Shown here: positions 1-8,336 of the stretch, in pieces
How positions within the stretch are numbered: the stretch's first letter is position 1
Layout of the letters: the number at the start of each line of letters is the position of its first letter
Assembly (NCBI GenBank): GCA_015075275.1
Contig: JABTUU010000001.1
Location: 868,001-932,000, forward strand
DNA: 64,000 nt
Direction of reading: 5' to 3'
Origin: Anaerolineales bacterium
GTDB lineage: Bacteria > Chloroflexota > Anaerolineae > Anaerolineales > Villigracilaceae
Notes under the pieces: model-generated
The model's database searches: none
Told to the model about the DNA's origin: nothing
What the model saw: the letters and a program-made list of their open reading frames with translations, nothing else
Position numbers and translations under genes: made by a program

Positions 1-1
1 T

Positions 2-376
2 TCTGCTTACCAGTTCTCGCAAACGGATGCAAAGACTGACAGCGATTCGTACTTCTTTAAGGGTTTTCCCTCGGTATGGAATTTTCTTGTCATTTACATG
101 ATGTTGTTGGGACTGAATCCATGGATCAATTTTTCCGCACTGGTAATTTGTAATATTCTTGTGTTTGTGCCGGTTAAATATCTGTATCCTTCTCGCAATG
201 TTCGTTTGCGCCGCTTCACGCTCGGATTCACCTACCTTTATGGCGCGCTGGGGATTTGGGCGCTCTTGCAGTATCCGGATGTGCCGGCGTGGGTTGCGCC
301 GGTCTCGTTCGTGTATGTGGCGTATTATGCCGCGCTAAGTTTCTTCCCGAAATTCGGAAGGACGGAACTGGCTTAA
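2..376 (+). CDS. Phosphatidylcholine synthase-like CDP-alcohol phosphatidyltransferase, 3' part only
   Basis: The reading frame is open from the left window edge (frame beginning at base 2) to a stop at 374-376, so only the C-terminal part (about 124 codons) is present. The residues FFKGFPSVWNF, then a hydrophobic stretch and FVPVKYLYPSR, match what I know of the C-terminal half of bacterial phosphatidylcholine synthase (Pcs), a membrane enzyme that joins choline to CDP-diacylglycerol. At least three hydrophobic segments are visible. The catalytic CDP-alcohol phosphotransferase motif would lie upstream, outside the window, so the substrate is inferred. An internal ATG at 98 is a poor start because homology-like sequence runs through it. 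A GNAT gene follows after 6 nt. Confidence 0.7.
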   Translation, partial: SAYQFSQTDAKTDSDSYFFKGFPSVWNFLVIYMMLLGLNPWINFSALVICNILVFVPVKYLYPSRNVRLRRFTLGFTYLYGALGIWALLQYPDVPAWVAPVSFVYVAYYAALSFFPKFGRTELA

Positions 377-382
377 GACGAT

Positions 383-829
383 ATGCTGATCGAGAGAGTC
401 GCCGCCGTTTCGCCTGAACTTTTTGCGGCGCTTGCGGATTTGATCCCTCAGTTGAGTCGAAGAATTGCCTTGCCCGCGCAAGACGAATTGTCGGCGCTTT
501 TGAAATCTCCTGATACGGCGTTGTTGGTCGCGCGCCTGCCCGAAGAAGATAACGCGATTGTTGGCATGCTTACCGTGATCGTCTATCGCGTTCCGAGCGG
601 AACGCGGGCTGTCGTGGAGGATGTTGTCGTAAGCGAGATGCGCCGCCGTCGCGGAATCGCGAAGTCTCTTATGCAGGAGGCGATTAAGTTCGCGCGCGAG
701 GCGGGTGCGGGAAATCTGTCGTTAACCTCGAATGCCAATCGCCTGGAAGCGAATTTGTTGTATCAGCGCCTAGGTTTTCATAAGCGCGAAACTAACGCGT
801 ACTTTCTAGATCTGGCCGCTGACGGATAA
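383..829 (+). CDS. GNAT-family N-acetyltransferase
   Basis: A 148-residue protein with one GNAT (Gcn5-related) acetyltransferase fold, transferring acetyl from acetyl-CoA to an unknown amine. The acetyl-CoA-binding motif A is visible as VVSEMRRRRGIAKSLMQEA (about residues 83-101; RRRGIA is the Q/RxxGxG/A signature). The terminal ANLLYQRLGFHKRETNAYF is the usual motif B end. It starts 6 nt after the Pcs-like stop, so the two are probably co-transcribed. The acceptor substrate cannot be read from the sequence. It could be a ribosomal-protein, antibiotic or small-molecule acetylase. Confidence 0.8.
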   Translation: MLIERVAAVSPELFAALADLIPQLSRRIALPAQDELSALLKSPDTALLVARLPEEDNAIVGMLTVIVYRVPSGTRAVVEDVVVSEMRRRRGIAKSLMQEAIKFAREAGAGNLSLTSNANRLEANLLYQRLGFHKRETNAYFLDLAADG

Positions 830-848
830 GGTCAAGTGCGCATAGCGA

Positions 849-2183
849 TCAACGTCCTTCGCTTGCCAGCAAGCGTTGATAATGTTCAGGCGTATCCACA
901 TCGAGCAGCAGGCGTTCATCGTGCCAGGGGAGAAATTCTACACGGCGCTTGTGAAGGATAGCCCGTCCGCCCGTATCGCCTTCGAGAGTCAGAAGATCGG
1001 CGAATGTTCGACGGTCGAATAGGACCGGGTTTGCGCGGCGCCCCATTGCTAGCGGCACGACGGCGGAATAGAGTCCCTCGGCGTGTTTTTCTGCCAGCGC
1101 TTGTAAAATAGAAACGGTAATTTGCGGTTGATCTACGAGTAGAAAGATCGCTGCTCCGGCATTAGGGTCGGTGGTGTGGAGCGTTCGGATGCCAGCCTTG
1201 ACGGAAGCGCTTTGTCCGCTTTGCCATTCGTTATTTCTGGCGAGCGTTACGTTCAAGTCGCCGATCGGCGCTTCGACCTGTTCGGCATTTGCGCCCGTGA
1301 CGACAACGACCGGCGACAGCCCGGCTTCGAGCGCTCGTTTGACTACAACTCGAATGAACGGTTCCCCGTTCCAGTCGAGCAGCTGCTTGGGCTGTCCGTA
1401 TCGCGCCGCTTCGCCGGCGGCGAGGATGATCCCGGCGGTAGATTCGTATGCCGCGTAAATTTCATTTTGCTTCATGCTTGCGATAACTGTTGCGTGATAT
1501 GCGGAGCGTAATTTTTTCGCCATCGTTTTCGCGTTCGCTTGCAGCTCGGGTGTATCCGCCTGATTGAGCAAAATTGTTTTACGCGCAGACGGGGGAATAT
1601 TCTTGACGCCGCTTTGAGCGTGTAAGAGAGCGCGCGTCAATGCGTGAGCGTCAACTATCTCGCCGGATTTAACGCCGCTGATCCGCTCAAACGCTTCAGG
1701 GCGATGGACGAATTCGGCGTTGAGCGGTTTCCCCAACCCAGATAAACCGGCGACAGCCACAACATGATTCGTAAAATTTGGAATAGGTGGTTCGTGAGCT
1801 GCCCAACCTTTCAGCGGCCTTTGGCGCGAGCCGTCGGCTTCGAGCAATAGCGGAATGGAGCGCTGGGCGCAGAATTGATGAAGCGTTTTAAGCGTTTCAT
1901 CGCTTACGGATGCAGCTCTATCGCCTTCAATCTCTCCTGTGATCAAGGTGACGTCGCTGAGAGCGTTTTTGAGGTCGATTAAATCGTTTGACGAGCGCGC
2001 AACGATGTGCTTGCTTGCAAGCGAGGTTTGCCATATCCCCAAATGAGCAGCGACTGCGATGACGACGGGCGGCGTCATTTGTTTTGCTAACTGAAACAGC
2101 GCGGTCGTCTTTCCGCCTGATCCGATGAACGCGATGCAGTCGGTCTGGCTCGTGCGCAACGCCTGCGCAAGCGTAAGAATCAT
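849..2183 (-). CDS. YqeC-MocA fusion: cofactor-maturation GTPase-like domain plus molybdopterin cytidylyltransferase
   Basis: A 444-residue two-domain protein. Residues 1 to about 240 resemble the YqeC family, with a P-loop-like GSGGKTT near the start and LLLEADGSRQRPLKG. YqeC genes accompany selenium- or molybdenum-dependent hydroxylases. Residues from about 250 form a MobA-like nucleotidyltransferase (GIILAAGEAARYGQPKQLL, then LLVDQPQI), the signature of MocA, which adds CMP to molybdopterin for xanthine-dehydrogenase-type enzymes. I chose the ATG at 2183 rather than a TTG 15 nt upstream, because a TATAAT lies 6 nt before this ATG (leaderless arrangement) and a GGAGG directly abuts the TTG. 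The domains are normally separate genes. No target hydroxylase is in the window. Confidence 0.82.
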   Translation of the reverse strand: MILTLAQALRTSQTDCIAFIGSGGKTTALFQLAKQMTPPVVIAVAAHLGIWQTSLASKHIVARSSNDLIDLKNALSDVTLITGEIEGDRAASVSDETLKTLHQFCAQRSIPLLLEADGSRQRPLKGWAAHEPPIPNFTNHVVAVAGLSGLGKPLNAEFVHRPEAFERISGVKSGEIVDAHALTRALLHAQSGVKNIPPSARKTILLNQADTPELQANAKTMAKKLRSAYHATVIASMKQNEIYAAYESTAGIILAAGEAARYGQPKQLLDWNGEPFIRVVVKRALEAGLSPVVVVTGANAEQVEAPIGDLNVTLARNNEWQSGQSASVKAGIRTLHTTDPNAGAAIFLLVDQPQITVSILQALAEKHAEGLYSAVVPLAMGRRANPVLFDRRTFADLLTLEGDTGGRAILHKRRVEFLPWHDERLLLDVDTPEHYQRLLASEGR

Positions 2184-2189
2184 GTCTGA

Positions 2190-2195
2190 ATTATA
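2190..2195 (-). promoter_or_regulatory. -10 box of the yqeC-mocA gene, leaderless
   Basis: TATAAT on the minus strand, ending 6 nt before the ATG at 2183. That spacing puts the transcription start on or next to the ATG. The -35 region is weak. It faces a second TATAAT (2216-2221) on the + strand. Confidence 0.55.
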
Positions 2196-2215
2196 CAACC
2201 TCCGTTAAGGTAAGG

Positions 2216-2221
2216 TATAAT
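2216..2221 (+). promoter_or_regulatory. -10 box upstream of the 2274 gene
   Basis: TATAAT on the + strand, 52 nt before the ATG at 2274. The -35 is poor (TTATAC at 2191-2196 with a 19-nt spacer, or TACAAC with 16). Expected transcription start is near 2228, leaving a leader with AAGG before the ATG. Confidence 0.45.
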
Positions 2222-2273
2222 ATTTCCCGACGTTGAATAGACAGCGTCTGACAAATTCTCTTTAAGGCGTAGT

Positions 2274-3845
2274 ATGGTAAGCAATTTACTTGAATCTCTC
2301 GATACATGGGCTGATCTTCAAATCACTCAACAAGACGTTGAATTCCTAAACAACTATTTATTCGAACAGGAAATACCCCTCGCCACGAGCGAACTCGCGC
2401 TGGCGTTAATTCATGAACGTAACCGCGCGGAGCGCTTCGCGCTTCGCGAGCGGCGAGAGGGAAGCGGAAGAATTTATGTTCCGAAAGATGCGCATCAGGT
2501 TGGCGACGAACTGGCGTTTCCTAATTTGGCGTGGATGCGCGGAAAAGTGACGGAAGCGCGCCCGGGCGCAAATCCTGAAATCGGCGCATTCAGCGTGCTG
2601 ACGGTTGACCTTGATGACGGCTCTCGCCGCCTATTCGCGTCTCAGTTGGCGCATCACCCTTTGAATGATAACCCCGCCTCGGACGAAGGCGAAGGCTTTG
2701 ACGCTGAAACGATCGCGCGCGAATACGGGAGCGAGATCAATCAAAAACTCGAAGCCGCTTTTAGCAGCGACGCGCAGCTCGTGCGAATCGCCGGGCGGTG
2801 GTTTCCGCGCGCGTTGCTTATAGATGTGCGCGAAGGCAACTTGAACCTGGCGGAAGCGGTTCTGGATATGGCGGCGGGCGAGCCAATGTCTCCGTCCGCA
2901 TTGCTTAAGGATATAGCCTTGCCGGAAGGCGAGAACCCAAAACTGACCGAATTCTCTTTGAACTTCGCCCTTCAAGAAGACGGCCGCTTCGACGAAGTGG
3001 GTCCCGCAGGCGAGGTGTTGTGGTGCTTGAAACGGCTTGAACCGGATGATGTGCGGAACGCGCCTTTATTTCTGCAATATGATCCTATCGAATACGACCG
3101 CTCTCTGCTGGACGACCAGATGTTGAAATTAGCGTCGGAGTTGGACGACGAATTGAGCGAGATAGACGATGTGTCTGATCTGTTTGCGGAAGAAGCGTCT
3201 ATCGCGCTGATTTATCCGCACCTTCGGGCGGGAACTTTGCCAGTTTCGACGCGCGTTCAATCGTTGTTTCCGACAGCCTACGAGACGCCCCGCATTCGCT
3301 TCACGCTGGTAGACGGGAAGACTCGACAGCGCATCCCCGCATGGATTGTGCGCGAATATCGCTATGTCTCTGGCTTGCAAGATTGGTACAGAGCCAACGG
3401 CTTGATGCCCGGTAGTTTAGTGACGATTCGTCGAGGCGATGCGCCTGGCGAGGTTGTGATTGAAGCGCAGACATATCGAGCGACGAAAGATTGGATGCGA
3501 ACCGCTATTGTGGGCGCGGACGGCGGCGTAGTGTTCGCCATGTTGAAACAGGCGGTGTCTGCGGAATTTAACGATCGTATGGCGTTTGCCATCCCTTCGT
3601 TTGACGTTGTAGACGCTTTGTGGACAAACAACCGCAAGCGCCCGTTCGAGAAACTTGTAATAGACTTGACTCGCGAGTTGTCGAAATTGACGCCGCAGGG
3701 GCATGTTCACGCGCAAGAACTGTACGCGGCGGTCAACATCATTCATCGTACTCCGCCGGCGCCGCTCTTCGCGCTTCTGGCGAGCCGCTCCGACCTTTTT
3801 GCGCATGTAGGCGACTTGCATTTTCGATTGCGGGAGGCGGAATAA
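2274..3845 (+). CDS. Conserved hypothetical protein, 523 aa, possible nucleic-acid-associated
   Basis: I do not recognise this 523-residue protein. It is soluble, acidic and without signal peptide or membrane segment. The N-terminal 60 residues are helical (TWADLQITQQDVEFLNNYL), followed by a beta-rich stretch at about 75-130 (GDELAFPNLAWMRGKV) that could be an SH3-like barrel. A second beta-rich region at about 320-420 contains PAWIVREYRYVSGLQDWY. The last 40 residues (QELYAAVNIIHRTPPAPLF, then VGDLHFRL) look like a small winged-helix or HARE-HTH-type ending. It is followed with no gap (stop TAA immediately before ATG) by a 145-residue HTH-like protein, so the two are probably translated together and work together. 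A transcription or DNA-related role is only a guess. Confidence 0.6.
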   Translation: MVSNLLESLDTWADLQITQQDVEFLNNYLFEQEIPLATSELALALIHERNRAERFALRERREGSGRIYVPKDAHQVGDELAFPNLAWMRGKVTEARPGANPEIGAFSVLTVDLDDGSRRLFASQLAHHPLNDNPASDEGEGFDAETIAREYGSEINQKLEAAFSSDAQLVRIAGRWFPRALLIDVREGNLNLAEAVLDMAAGEPMSPSALLKDIALPEGENPKLTEFSLNFALQEDGRFDEVGPAGEVLWCLKRLEPDDVRNAPLFLQYDPIEYDRSLLDDQMLKLASELDDELSEIDDVSDLFAEEASIALIYPHLRAGTLPVSTRVQSLFPTAYETPRIRFTLVDGKTRQRIPAWIVREYRYVSGLQDWYRANGLMPGSLVTIRRGDAPGEVVIEAQTYRATKDWMRTAIVGADGGVVFAMLKQAVSAEFNDRMAFAIPSFDVVDALWTNNRKRPFEKLVIDLTRELSKLTPQGHVHAQELYAAVNIIHRTPPAPLFALLASRSDLFAHVGDLHFRLREAE

Positions 3846-4283
3846 ATGGCAGAAATTAAACGCAGAAGCCTTATTAAGCCGGGCGTAGATACGCCGTTCT
3901 TTATTGACTTCGACTGGTGGAAGAAGAATGAGCGCGATTGGAGCGTGTACTTGCGATCGCTGCTGTGCGCTGAACACCGCGAACTATTCGCTGATAGCGG
4001 AGAAGGCGAGATGGTGGATTGGGTGGACCCGGCAACCGCCGAAGTGAAACAGGTGGATGGCGTTCAGAATATTCTTATGACGCATTGCGTCCGCCAGCCG
4101 GACTTCCTCACCGAGCAGACCGCGCTAGTAGAGGCGGTTTTTCGACTGTTTCTCACTAATGGGAATATTCCAATGTCATCGCTGGAGTTGGGCGAACGAC
4201 TTAATCGTTCGCCGCAGACGATCTTGCGGACATTGGCTGGACCTCGTATTTATAAAGGGATTCGCCCATATAGCGCCGCATAA
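3846..4283 (+). CDS. Conserved hypothetical protein with C-terminal HTH-like segment
   Basis: A 145-residue protein of unknown function whose ATG directly follows the stop of the 523-aa gene. The first half contains FFIDFDWWKKNERDWSVYL and SLLCAEHRELF, and the middle VDWVDPATAEVKQVDG. The C-terminal third (LSSLELGERL-like: MSSLELGERLNRSPQTILR) reads like a helix-turn-helix with a recognition helix rich in S, P, Q and R. This suggests DNA or RNA binding. Tight coupling to the upstream gene suggests a two-protein complex. No membrane segment. It is followed by the tRNA-Arg promoter. Confidence 0.6.
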   Translation: MAEIKRRSLIKPGVDTPFFIDFDWWKKNERDWSVYLRSLLCAEHRELFADSGEGEMVDWVDPATAEVKQVDGVQNILMTHCVRQPDFLTEQTALVEAVFRLFLTNGNIPMSSLELGERLNRSPQTILRTLAGPRIYKGIRPYSAA

Positions 4284-4295
4284 ACGCGCAAGCGG

Positions 4296-4324
4296 TTGCC
4301 GGTATTTCGGCGCCGTACTACAAT
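4296..4324 (+). promoter_or_regulatory. Sigma70-type promoter of tRNA-Arg
   Basis: TTGCCG (4296-4301), a 17-nt spacer and TACAAT (4319-4324). The tRNA begins 12 nt after the -10 box. Confidence 0.7.
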
Positions 4325-4335
4325 AGCCTTGAACT

Positions 4336-4411
4336 GCCCCCGTAGCTCAATGGATAGAGCGACAGCCTTCTAAGCTGCAGGTTGTGGGTTCGAGTCCCGC
4401 CGGGGGCGCCA
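4336..4411 (+). tRNA. tRNA-Arg (anticodon TCT)
   Basis: A complete cloverleaf can be drawn. The acceptor stem is GCCCCCG (4336-4342) with CGGGGGC (4401-4407), followed by discriminator G and an encoded CCA (4409-4411). The D arm has GCTC/GAGC. The anticodon loop CTTCTAA (4367-4373) gives anticodon TCT, reading AGA/AGG. The T arm is GTGGG-TTCGAGT-CCCGC. The outermost anticodon-stem pair is A-C, a mismatch by my folding. CCA is encoded here but not in the tRNA-Gly at 61.4 kb. Confidence 0.95.
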
Positions 4412-4455
4412 GTCTTATTTTGCGCGTCGAGTTCTATTAGTCAAGGAGTTAAGCG

Positions 4456-4839
4456 ATGACTATGATCATACGTAGAAGCCTGCCGGCTGTATTTGAATCT
4501 CGTATCGTGATCCTGCAGTCTGCCCGTTGGCAGACTCGCTCCAGCGTCTGGAGTCCGCCGACCGACGTATACGAAACTGGAGAAGATTTCTTTATCCGCG
4601 TGGAAATCGCCGGTATGCACGACGAGGATTTTGAAATTACTCTGAATAATAATGTCCTATATGTCTCGGGCAGCCGTCCCGGTTTTGTAGGACGGCGCGC
4701 ATATCATCAAATGGAAATCCTTTCAGGACGTTTTGAAGTTGAAGCGTCTATTGGCGCGCCTGTGAACGAAAGCGCGTGCGAAGCCGACTATGCGGATGGA
4801 TTCTTAACGATTAAATTACCGAAAGTAAAAAACGGATGA
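4456..4839 (+). CDS. Hsp20/alpha-crystallin small heat-shock protein
   Basis: A 127-residue protein with one alpha-crystallin domain (about residues 35-125). It starts with DVYETGEDFFIRVEIAGMH and ends DGFLTIKLPKV, the canonical first strands and the A-x-x-DG-x-L-x-I-x-x-P-K ending. It is an ATP-independent holdase chaperone that binds unfolding proteins in the cytoplasm. AGGAG lies 9 nt before the ATG. It is followed after 15 nt by lon, a natural protein-quality-control pair. The C-terminal IxI-type tail is missing, since the protein stops at KVKNG, which could limit oligomerisation. No CIRCE-type operator was seen upstream. Confidence 0.92.
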   Translation: MTMIIRRSLPAVFESRIVILQSARWQTRSSVWSPPTDVYETGEDFFIRVEIAGMHDEDFEITLNNNVLYVSGSRPGFVGRRAYHQMEILSGRFEVEASIGAPVNESACEADYADGFLTIKLPKVKNG

Positions 4840-4854
4840 AATTAGAGAATAACT

Positions 4855-7443
4855 ATGCCCGCTAACCGCTGGCGTTCTGGGTACGATGATTTCTTTCAAT
4901 GGAATGGGGAACTGGACGATGGCTTTGTTTCAGCGCTGTTGTCGTCCATCCCTCCGCGCGTCCCTGCTGGCAACTCGGACGATTCTGAAGCAGACGCGTC
5001 GCAACCGACGCCGGAGCGCAAATATCCGGCGACACTTCCCATCCTGCCGTTGCGAGGCGTGGTTGTCTACCCACAAACCGCTGTCCCGCTGACTGTTGGA
5101 CAGCCGCGTTCGATCAAATTAGTGGATGATGTGGTTGCGGGGGATAAGCTCGTTGGGCTGGTCGCGGCGATGAATCCTGAACTGGAGACGCCGGGTCCAG
5201 CGGACTTATATCCTATCGGCGTTGTAGCGACCGTTCATCGCCTCTTCCGCGCGCCCGATGGGACTGTGCGCCTGCTCGTGCAAGGCATGGATCGGTTTCG
5301 ACTAGGTCAGTTTACCGAGCAAGAGCCGTATCTGAAAGCGCAGATCACGCTTGCGCCAGAGACAGTCGAAGAGGGTTTAGAAGTTGACGCGCTTGCCCGC
5401 AATGCCCGCGATCAATTTCAACAGATCACTCAAATGATTCCTTCGTTCCCTGAGGAACTGGCTGGCTCTATTACGTCCGTCGAAGACCCTTTGCAGACGG
5501 TCTACGCGATCGCGAACTTCCAACGGATGGATCTGAAGGACGCGCAGGAATTGCTTGCGTTAGATTCGACCGCTGAAAAGCTGAAGAAACTGACCGGCTT
5601 GCTTGTGCGCGAAGCGGAAGTGCTTTCGCTGGGGCAGAAAATTCAAAACGAGGCGCGCGGCGAGATCGAGAAAGTACAGCGCGAGTATTTCTTGCGCGAA
5701 CAAATGAAAGCCATTCAAAAAGAATTAGGCGAAAAAGACGAGCAGGCTGCCGAGACAGAAGAGTTTCGCAAGAAGATCGCCGATGCAGAAATGCCTGAAG
5801 AGGCGGAAAAGCAGGCAAATCGCGAGTTGGAGCGATTATCGCGGTTGCCGGTTGCGGCAGCGGAATACGGCGTGATTCGCACCTATCTGGACTGGCTGGT
5901 GACCATGCCGTGGTCGAAATCCACGGAAGACAATCTTGAAATTTCGCGCGCGCGCGAAATTTTAGACGCCGATCATTATGGGCTGAAGGGTGTGAAGGAA
6001 CGCATCCTCGAATTCCTCGCGATTCGGAAATTGAGAATTGACCGTAAAGAGGAGCCTGCGACCGCTTCCGACGACGCGATTCGACGCGAACGCGAAGGCG
6101 TAATTCTTTGCTTCGTGGGTCCACCGGGCGTAGGAAAAACTTCGCTTGGACAATCCATTGCGCGCGCAATGGGACGCAAGTTCGTGCGGGCTTCGCTGGG
6201 CGGCGTGCGCGATGAGGCGGAAATCCGCGGACATCGCCGCACCTATATCGGCGCGATGCCGGGACGGATTCTGCAATCGTTGCGCAGAATTGAGTCGCGC
6301 AACCCTGTCTTTATGCTGGATGAAATTGATAAATTAACATACGACTTTCACGGCGACCCCGCTTCGGCGTTGCTTGAAGCGCTCGACCCCGAACAGAACA
6401 GCGAATTCCGCGACAACTATCTCGAAGTCGCTTTCGACCTGTCGCAGGTGTTCTTTGTGACCACCGCCAACACGCTTGAGACAATTCCCGGTCCGTTACT
6501 CGACCGCATGGAAGTTATTTCGCTTGCCGGCTATACTGAAAAAGAGAAGATCGCCATCGCTAAGGGATATTTAATCCCGAGACAGATTCGCGAGAATAGT
6601 TTACGCGAAACGGAAATCTCTTTTACCGACGACGCCTTGCAGAAGATTATCCGTGAATATACGCGCGAATCGGGCGTGCGCAACCTCGAGCGTAGGATTG
6701 GCGCAGTTTGCCGAAAGGTTGGCGCGCGCATTGCGGAAGGTAAAATAACGAGCGTGAATCTTTTGCCCGACTTGGTGGAAGAATATCTTGACCGTCCGGC
6801 CTTCCATGGAACTGAGGAACTTAATCGCCGCATCTCGATCCCCGGCGTTGTGCCGGGCTTGGCGTGGACTCCGTACGGAGGCGAAGTGTTATTCGTCGAG
6901 GCGACGAGTATGCCCGGAGGAAAAGGCTTTCAGATTACCGGCTCGATCGGAAACGTGATGAATGAATCGGCGCGCGCGGCGTTGTCGTTTGTGCGTTCGC
7001 ACGCGAAACAGCTTAAAATTGACGAACGCTTCTTCGAACAACACGATATTCACATGCATATCCCTTCCGGCGCGCAGCCGAAAGACGGTCCATCCGCCGG
7101 AGTAACCATGGCGACCGCCCTCGTTTCGCTTGCTTCGGGGCGTAAAGTGAAGCCGAGCCTCGGCATGACCGGCGAGATCACCCTGCGCGGGCAAATGCTT
7201 CCTATCGGCGGCGTTAAGGAGAAAGTGCTTGCCGCACATCGAAACGGTTTGACAACCGTAATCTTGCCCAAAAGCAACCAGCAAGACGCAGAGGAAACGC
7301 CCGATGAAGTTAAGCGTGTAATGAAACTAATTTTTGTGGAAACAGTGGATGAAGCGTTAGACGCAGCGTTAGAGCCGAAACGAATGACGCGAACGACTAA
7401 AAATGGAAAGGCGAAACGAAATGCCAAAAGTTCTGCTCGTTGA
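4855..7443 (+). CDS. lon: ATP-dependent Lon protease
   Basis: An 862-residue Lon: a soluble homo-oligomeric AAA+ serine protease that degrades misfolded and regulatory proteins. An N-terminal extension of about 60 residues precedes the Lon substrate-binding domain ([13 protein letters not shown]). A coiled coil ([21 protein letters not shown]) follows, then the AAA+ module with Walker A GPPGVGKT (about 422-429) and Walker [10 protein letters not shown]. The protease domain has PKDGPSAG (Ser about 747) and IGGVKEK (Lys about 788), the Ser-Lys dyad. The length is slightly above the usual 780-820 because of the N-terminal extension and a basic C-tail ([13 protein letters not shown]). It sits downstream of hsp20, and its 3' end overlaps the next gene by 23 nt. 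Confidence 0.97.
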   Translation: MPANRWRSGYDDFFQWNGELDDGFVSALLSSIPPRVPAGNSDDSEADASQPTPERKYPATLPILPLRGVVVYPQTAVPLTVGQPRSIKLVDDVVAGDKLVGLVAAMNPELETPGPADLYPIGVVATVHRLFRAPDGTVRLLVQGMDRFRLGQFTEQEPYLKAQITLAPETVEEGLEVDALARNARDQFQQITQMIPSFPEELAGSITSVEDPLQTVYAIANFQRMDLKDAQELLALDSTAEKLKKLTGLLVREAEVLSLGQKIQNEARGEIEKVQREYFLREQMKAIQKELGEKDEQAAETEEFRKKIADAEMPEEAEKQANRELERLSRLPVAAAEYGVIRTYLDWLVTMPWSKSTEDNLEISRAREILDADHYGLKGVKERILEFLAIRKLRIDRKEEPATASDDAIRREREGVILCFVGPPGVGKTSLGQSIARAMGRKFVRASLGGVRDEAEIRGHRRTYIGAMPGRILQSLRRIESRNPVFMLDEIDKLTYDFHGDPASALLEALDPEQNSEFRDNYLEVAFDLSQVFFVTTANTLETIPGPLLDRMEVISLAGYTEKEKIAIAKGYLIPRQIRENSLRETEISFTDDALQKIIREYTRESGVRNLERRIGAVCRKVGARIAEGKITSVNLLPDLVEEYLDRPAFHGTEELNRRISIPGVVPGLAWTPYGGEVLFVEATSMPGGKGFQITGSIGNVMNESARAALSFVRSHAKQLKIDERFFEQHDIHMHIPSGAQPKDGPSAGVTMATALVSLASGRKVKPSLGMTGEITLRGQMLPIGGVKEKVLAAHRNGLTTVILPKSNQQDAEETPDEVKRVMKLIFVETVDEALDAALEPKRMTRTTKNGKAKRNAKSSAR

Positions 7444-7774
7444 AGACGACCAGAATATGGTCGCCTTGCTTTGTACGCTGCTCAAGATGGAGAAGTTCGA
7501 AGTTGTCGCCGCTGAAGCCGACGCGGACTTCCTCGCGCTCGTTTCACGAGAAAGCCCTGATGCGCTTCTGATGGACGTTCACCTTAACGGGCTCAACGGG
7601 TTAGATGTTGTTCGAGCGTTGCGCGCCGATTCGCGCTTCAACGATTTGCGCATTGTGATGACTTCCGGGTTGGACATGCGCGAAGAATGCTTGCGAAGCG
7701 GAGCCAACGCCTTCCTTCTCAAGCCGTTCATGCCCGACGATCTGATCGCCCTTTTACGAGACGGCGGCGCGTGA
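7421..7774 (+). CDS. Stand-alone response regulator receiver protein
   Basis: A 117-residue single-domain REC protein (from [12 protein letters not shown]). The acidic pocket is VEDD, the phospho-acceptor Asp is in LLMDVHLNG, the conserved T/S in IVMTSG, and the Lys in FLLKPF. There is no output domain, so it must act by protein contact, like CheY/Spo0F types. I chose the ATG at 7421, preceded by GGAAAGG, over an in-frame ATG at 7403. It overlaps the 3' end of lon by 23 nt and its stop overlaps the next GTG (GTGA). This gives lon, REC and mogA translational coupling. No partner kinase is adjacent. Confidence 0.88.
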   Translation: MPKVLLVEDDQNMVALLCTLLKMEKFEVVAAEADADFLALVSRESPDALLMDVHLNGLNGLDVVRALRADSRFNDLRIVMTSGLDMREECLRSGANAFLLKPFMPDDLIALLRDGGA

Positions 7775-8265
7775 CTCTACGAGTTGGGATTTTGACCGTT
7801 TCCGATCGCGCGGCGCGCGGCGAACGCGAAGACCTTTCGGGTCCTGCGCTTGCGGATCGCGTCGAGCGGGAGGGCTGGCGCGTTGTTGTGAAGCGCATTG
7901 TTCCTGACGATGAAACGATCATCCGCGAGGCGTTGTCTGCTTGGGCGGATGCGGATGAGTGCGACCTTATTTTGACCACCGGCGGAAGCGGATTCGCTCC
8001 GCGCGATATAACCCCCGAAGCCACGCGCGCGATTATTCAACGCGAAGCTCCCGGCCTTGCTGAAGCGATGCGCGCCGCGTCGTTGAAAATGACTCCGCAT
8101 GCCATGCTTTCGCGCGGAGTCGCCGGCATTCGCCGGCGAACGCTCATTGTGAATATGCCGGGCAGCCCGAAAGGCGCCGTGGAAAACTTGGATGCCGTAA
8201 TCGCAGCGTTGCCGCACGCAGTTCAGTTGTTGCAAGAAGACCCGCAAGCCGAAAAGAACCATTAA
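7771..8265 (+). CDS. MogA/MoaB-family molybdopterin adenylyltransferase
   Basis: A 164-residue MoeA-N/MogA-fold protein. The hallmark TTGGSGFAPRDITPEAT (about residues 68-84) binds the molybdopterin/AMP site, and NMPGSPKGAVENL is the second motif. The enzyme activates molybdopterin with ATP to give adenylylated MPT, which MoeA then loads with molybdate. The start is a GTG at 7771 overlapping the stop of the response-regulator gene (GTGA). The longer frame open upstream is just the shadow of that gene. Whether to call it MogA or MoaB cannot be settled by eye. It is physically separate from moaCDE (18.4 kb) and from the mocA fusion (0.8 kb). Confidence 0.88.
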   Translation: MTLRVGILTVSDRAARGEREDLSGPALADRVEREGWRVVVKRIVPDDETIIREALSAWADADECDLILTTGGSGFAPRDITPEATRAIIQREAPGLAEAMRAASLKMTPHAMLSRGVAGIRRRTLIVNMPGSPKGAVENLDAVIAALPHAVQLLQEDPQAEKNH

Positions 8266-8284
8266 GCCAGTTATTCGCTTGTAG

Positions 8285-8290
8285 TATAAT
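8285..8290 (+). promoter_or_regulatory. -10 box upstream of efp
   Basis: TATAAT 46 nt before the efp ATG. The -35 is unconvincing. The leader carries AAAGGAAAG as a Shine-Dalgarno region about 10 nt before the ATG. Confidence 0.5.
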
Positions 8291-8336
8291 CCCGCAGTTT
8301 GTATCGAATCTTATCTTATCAAAGGAAAGCGCGCGC

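Noticed and set aside
3417..3977. Minus-strand 186-codon frame across the two unknown genes
   Set aside because: It runs over the junction of two well-formed + strand genes, with no RBS or domain.
5471..6276. Minus-strand open frames inside lon
   Set aside because: Arg/Pro/Ser-rich shadows of a gene with an obvious protein family on the + strand.
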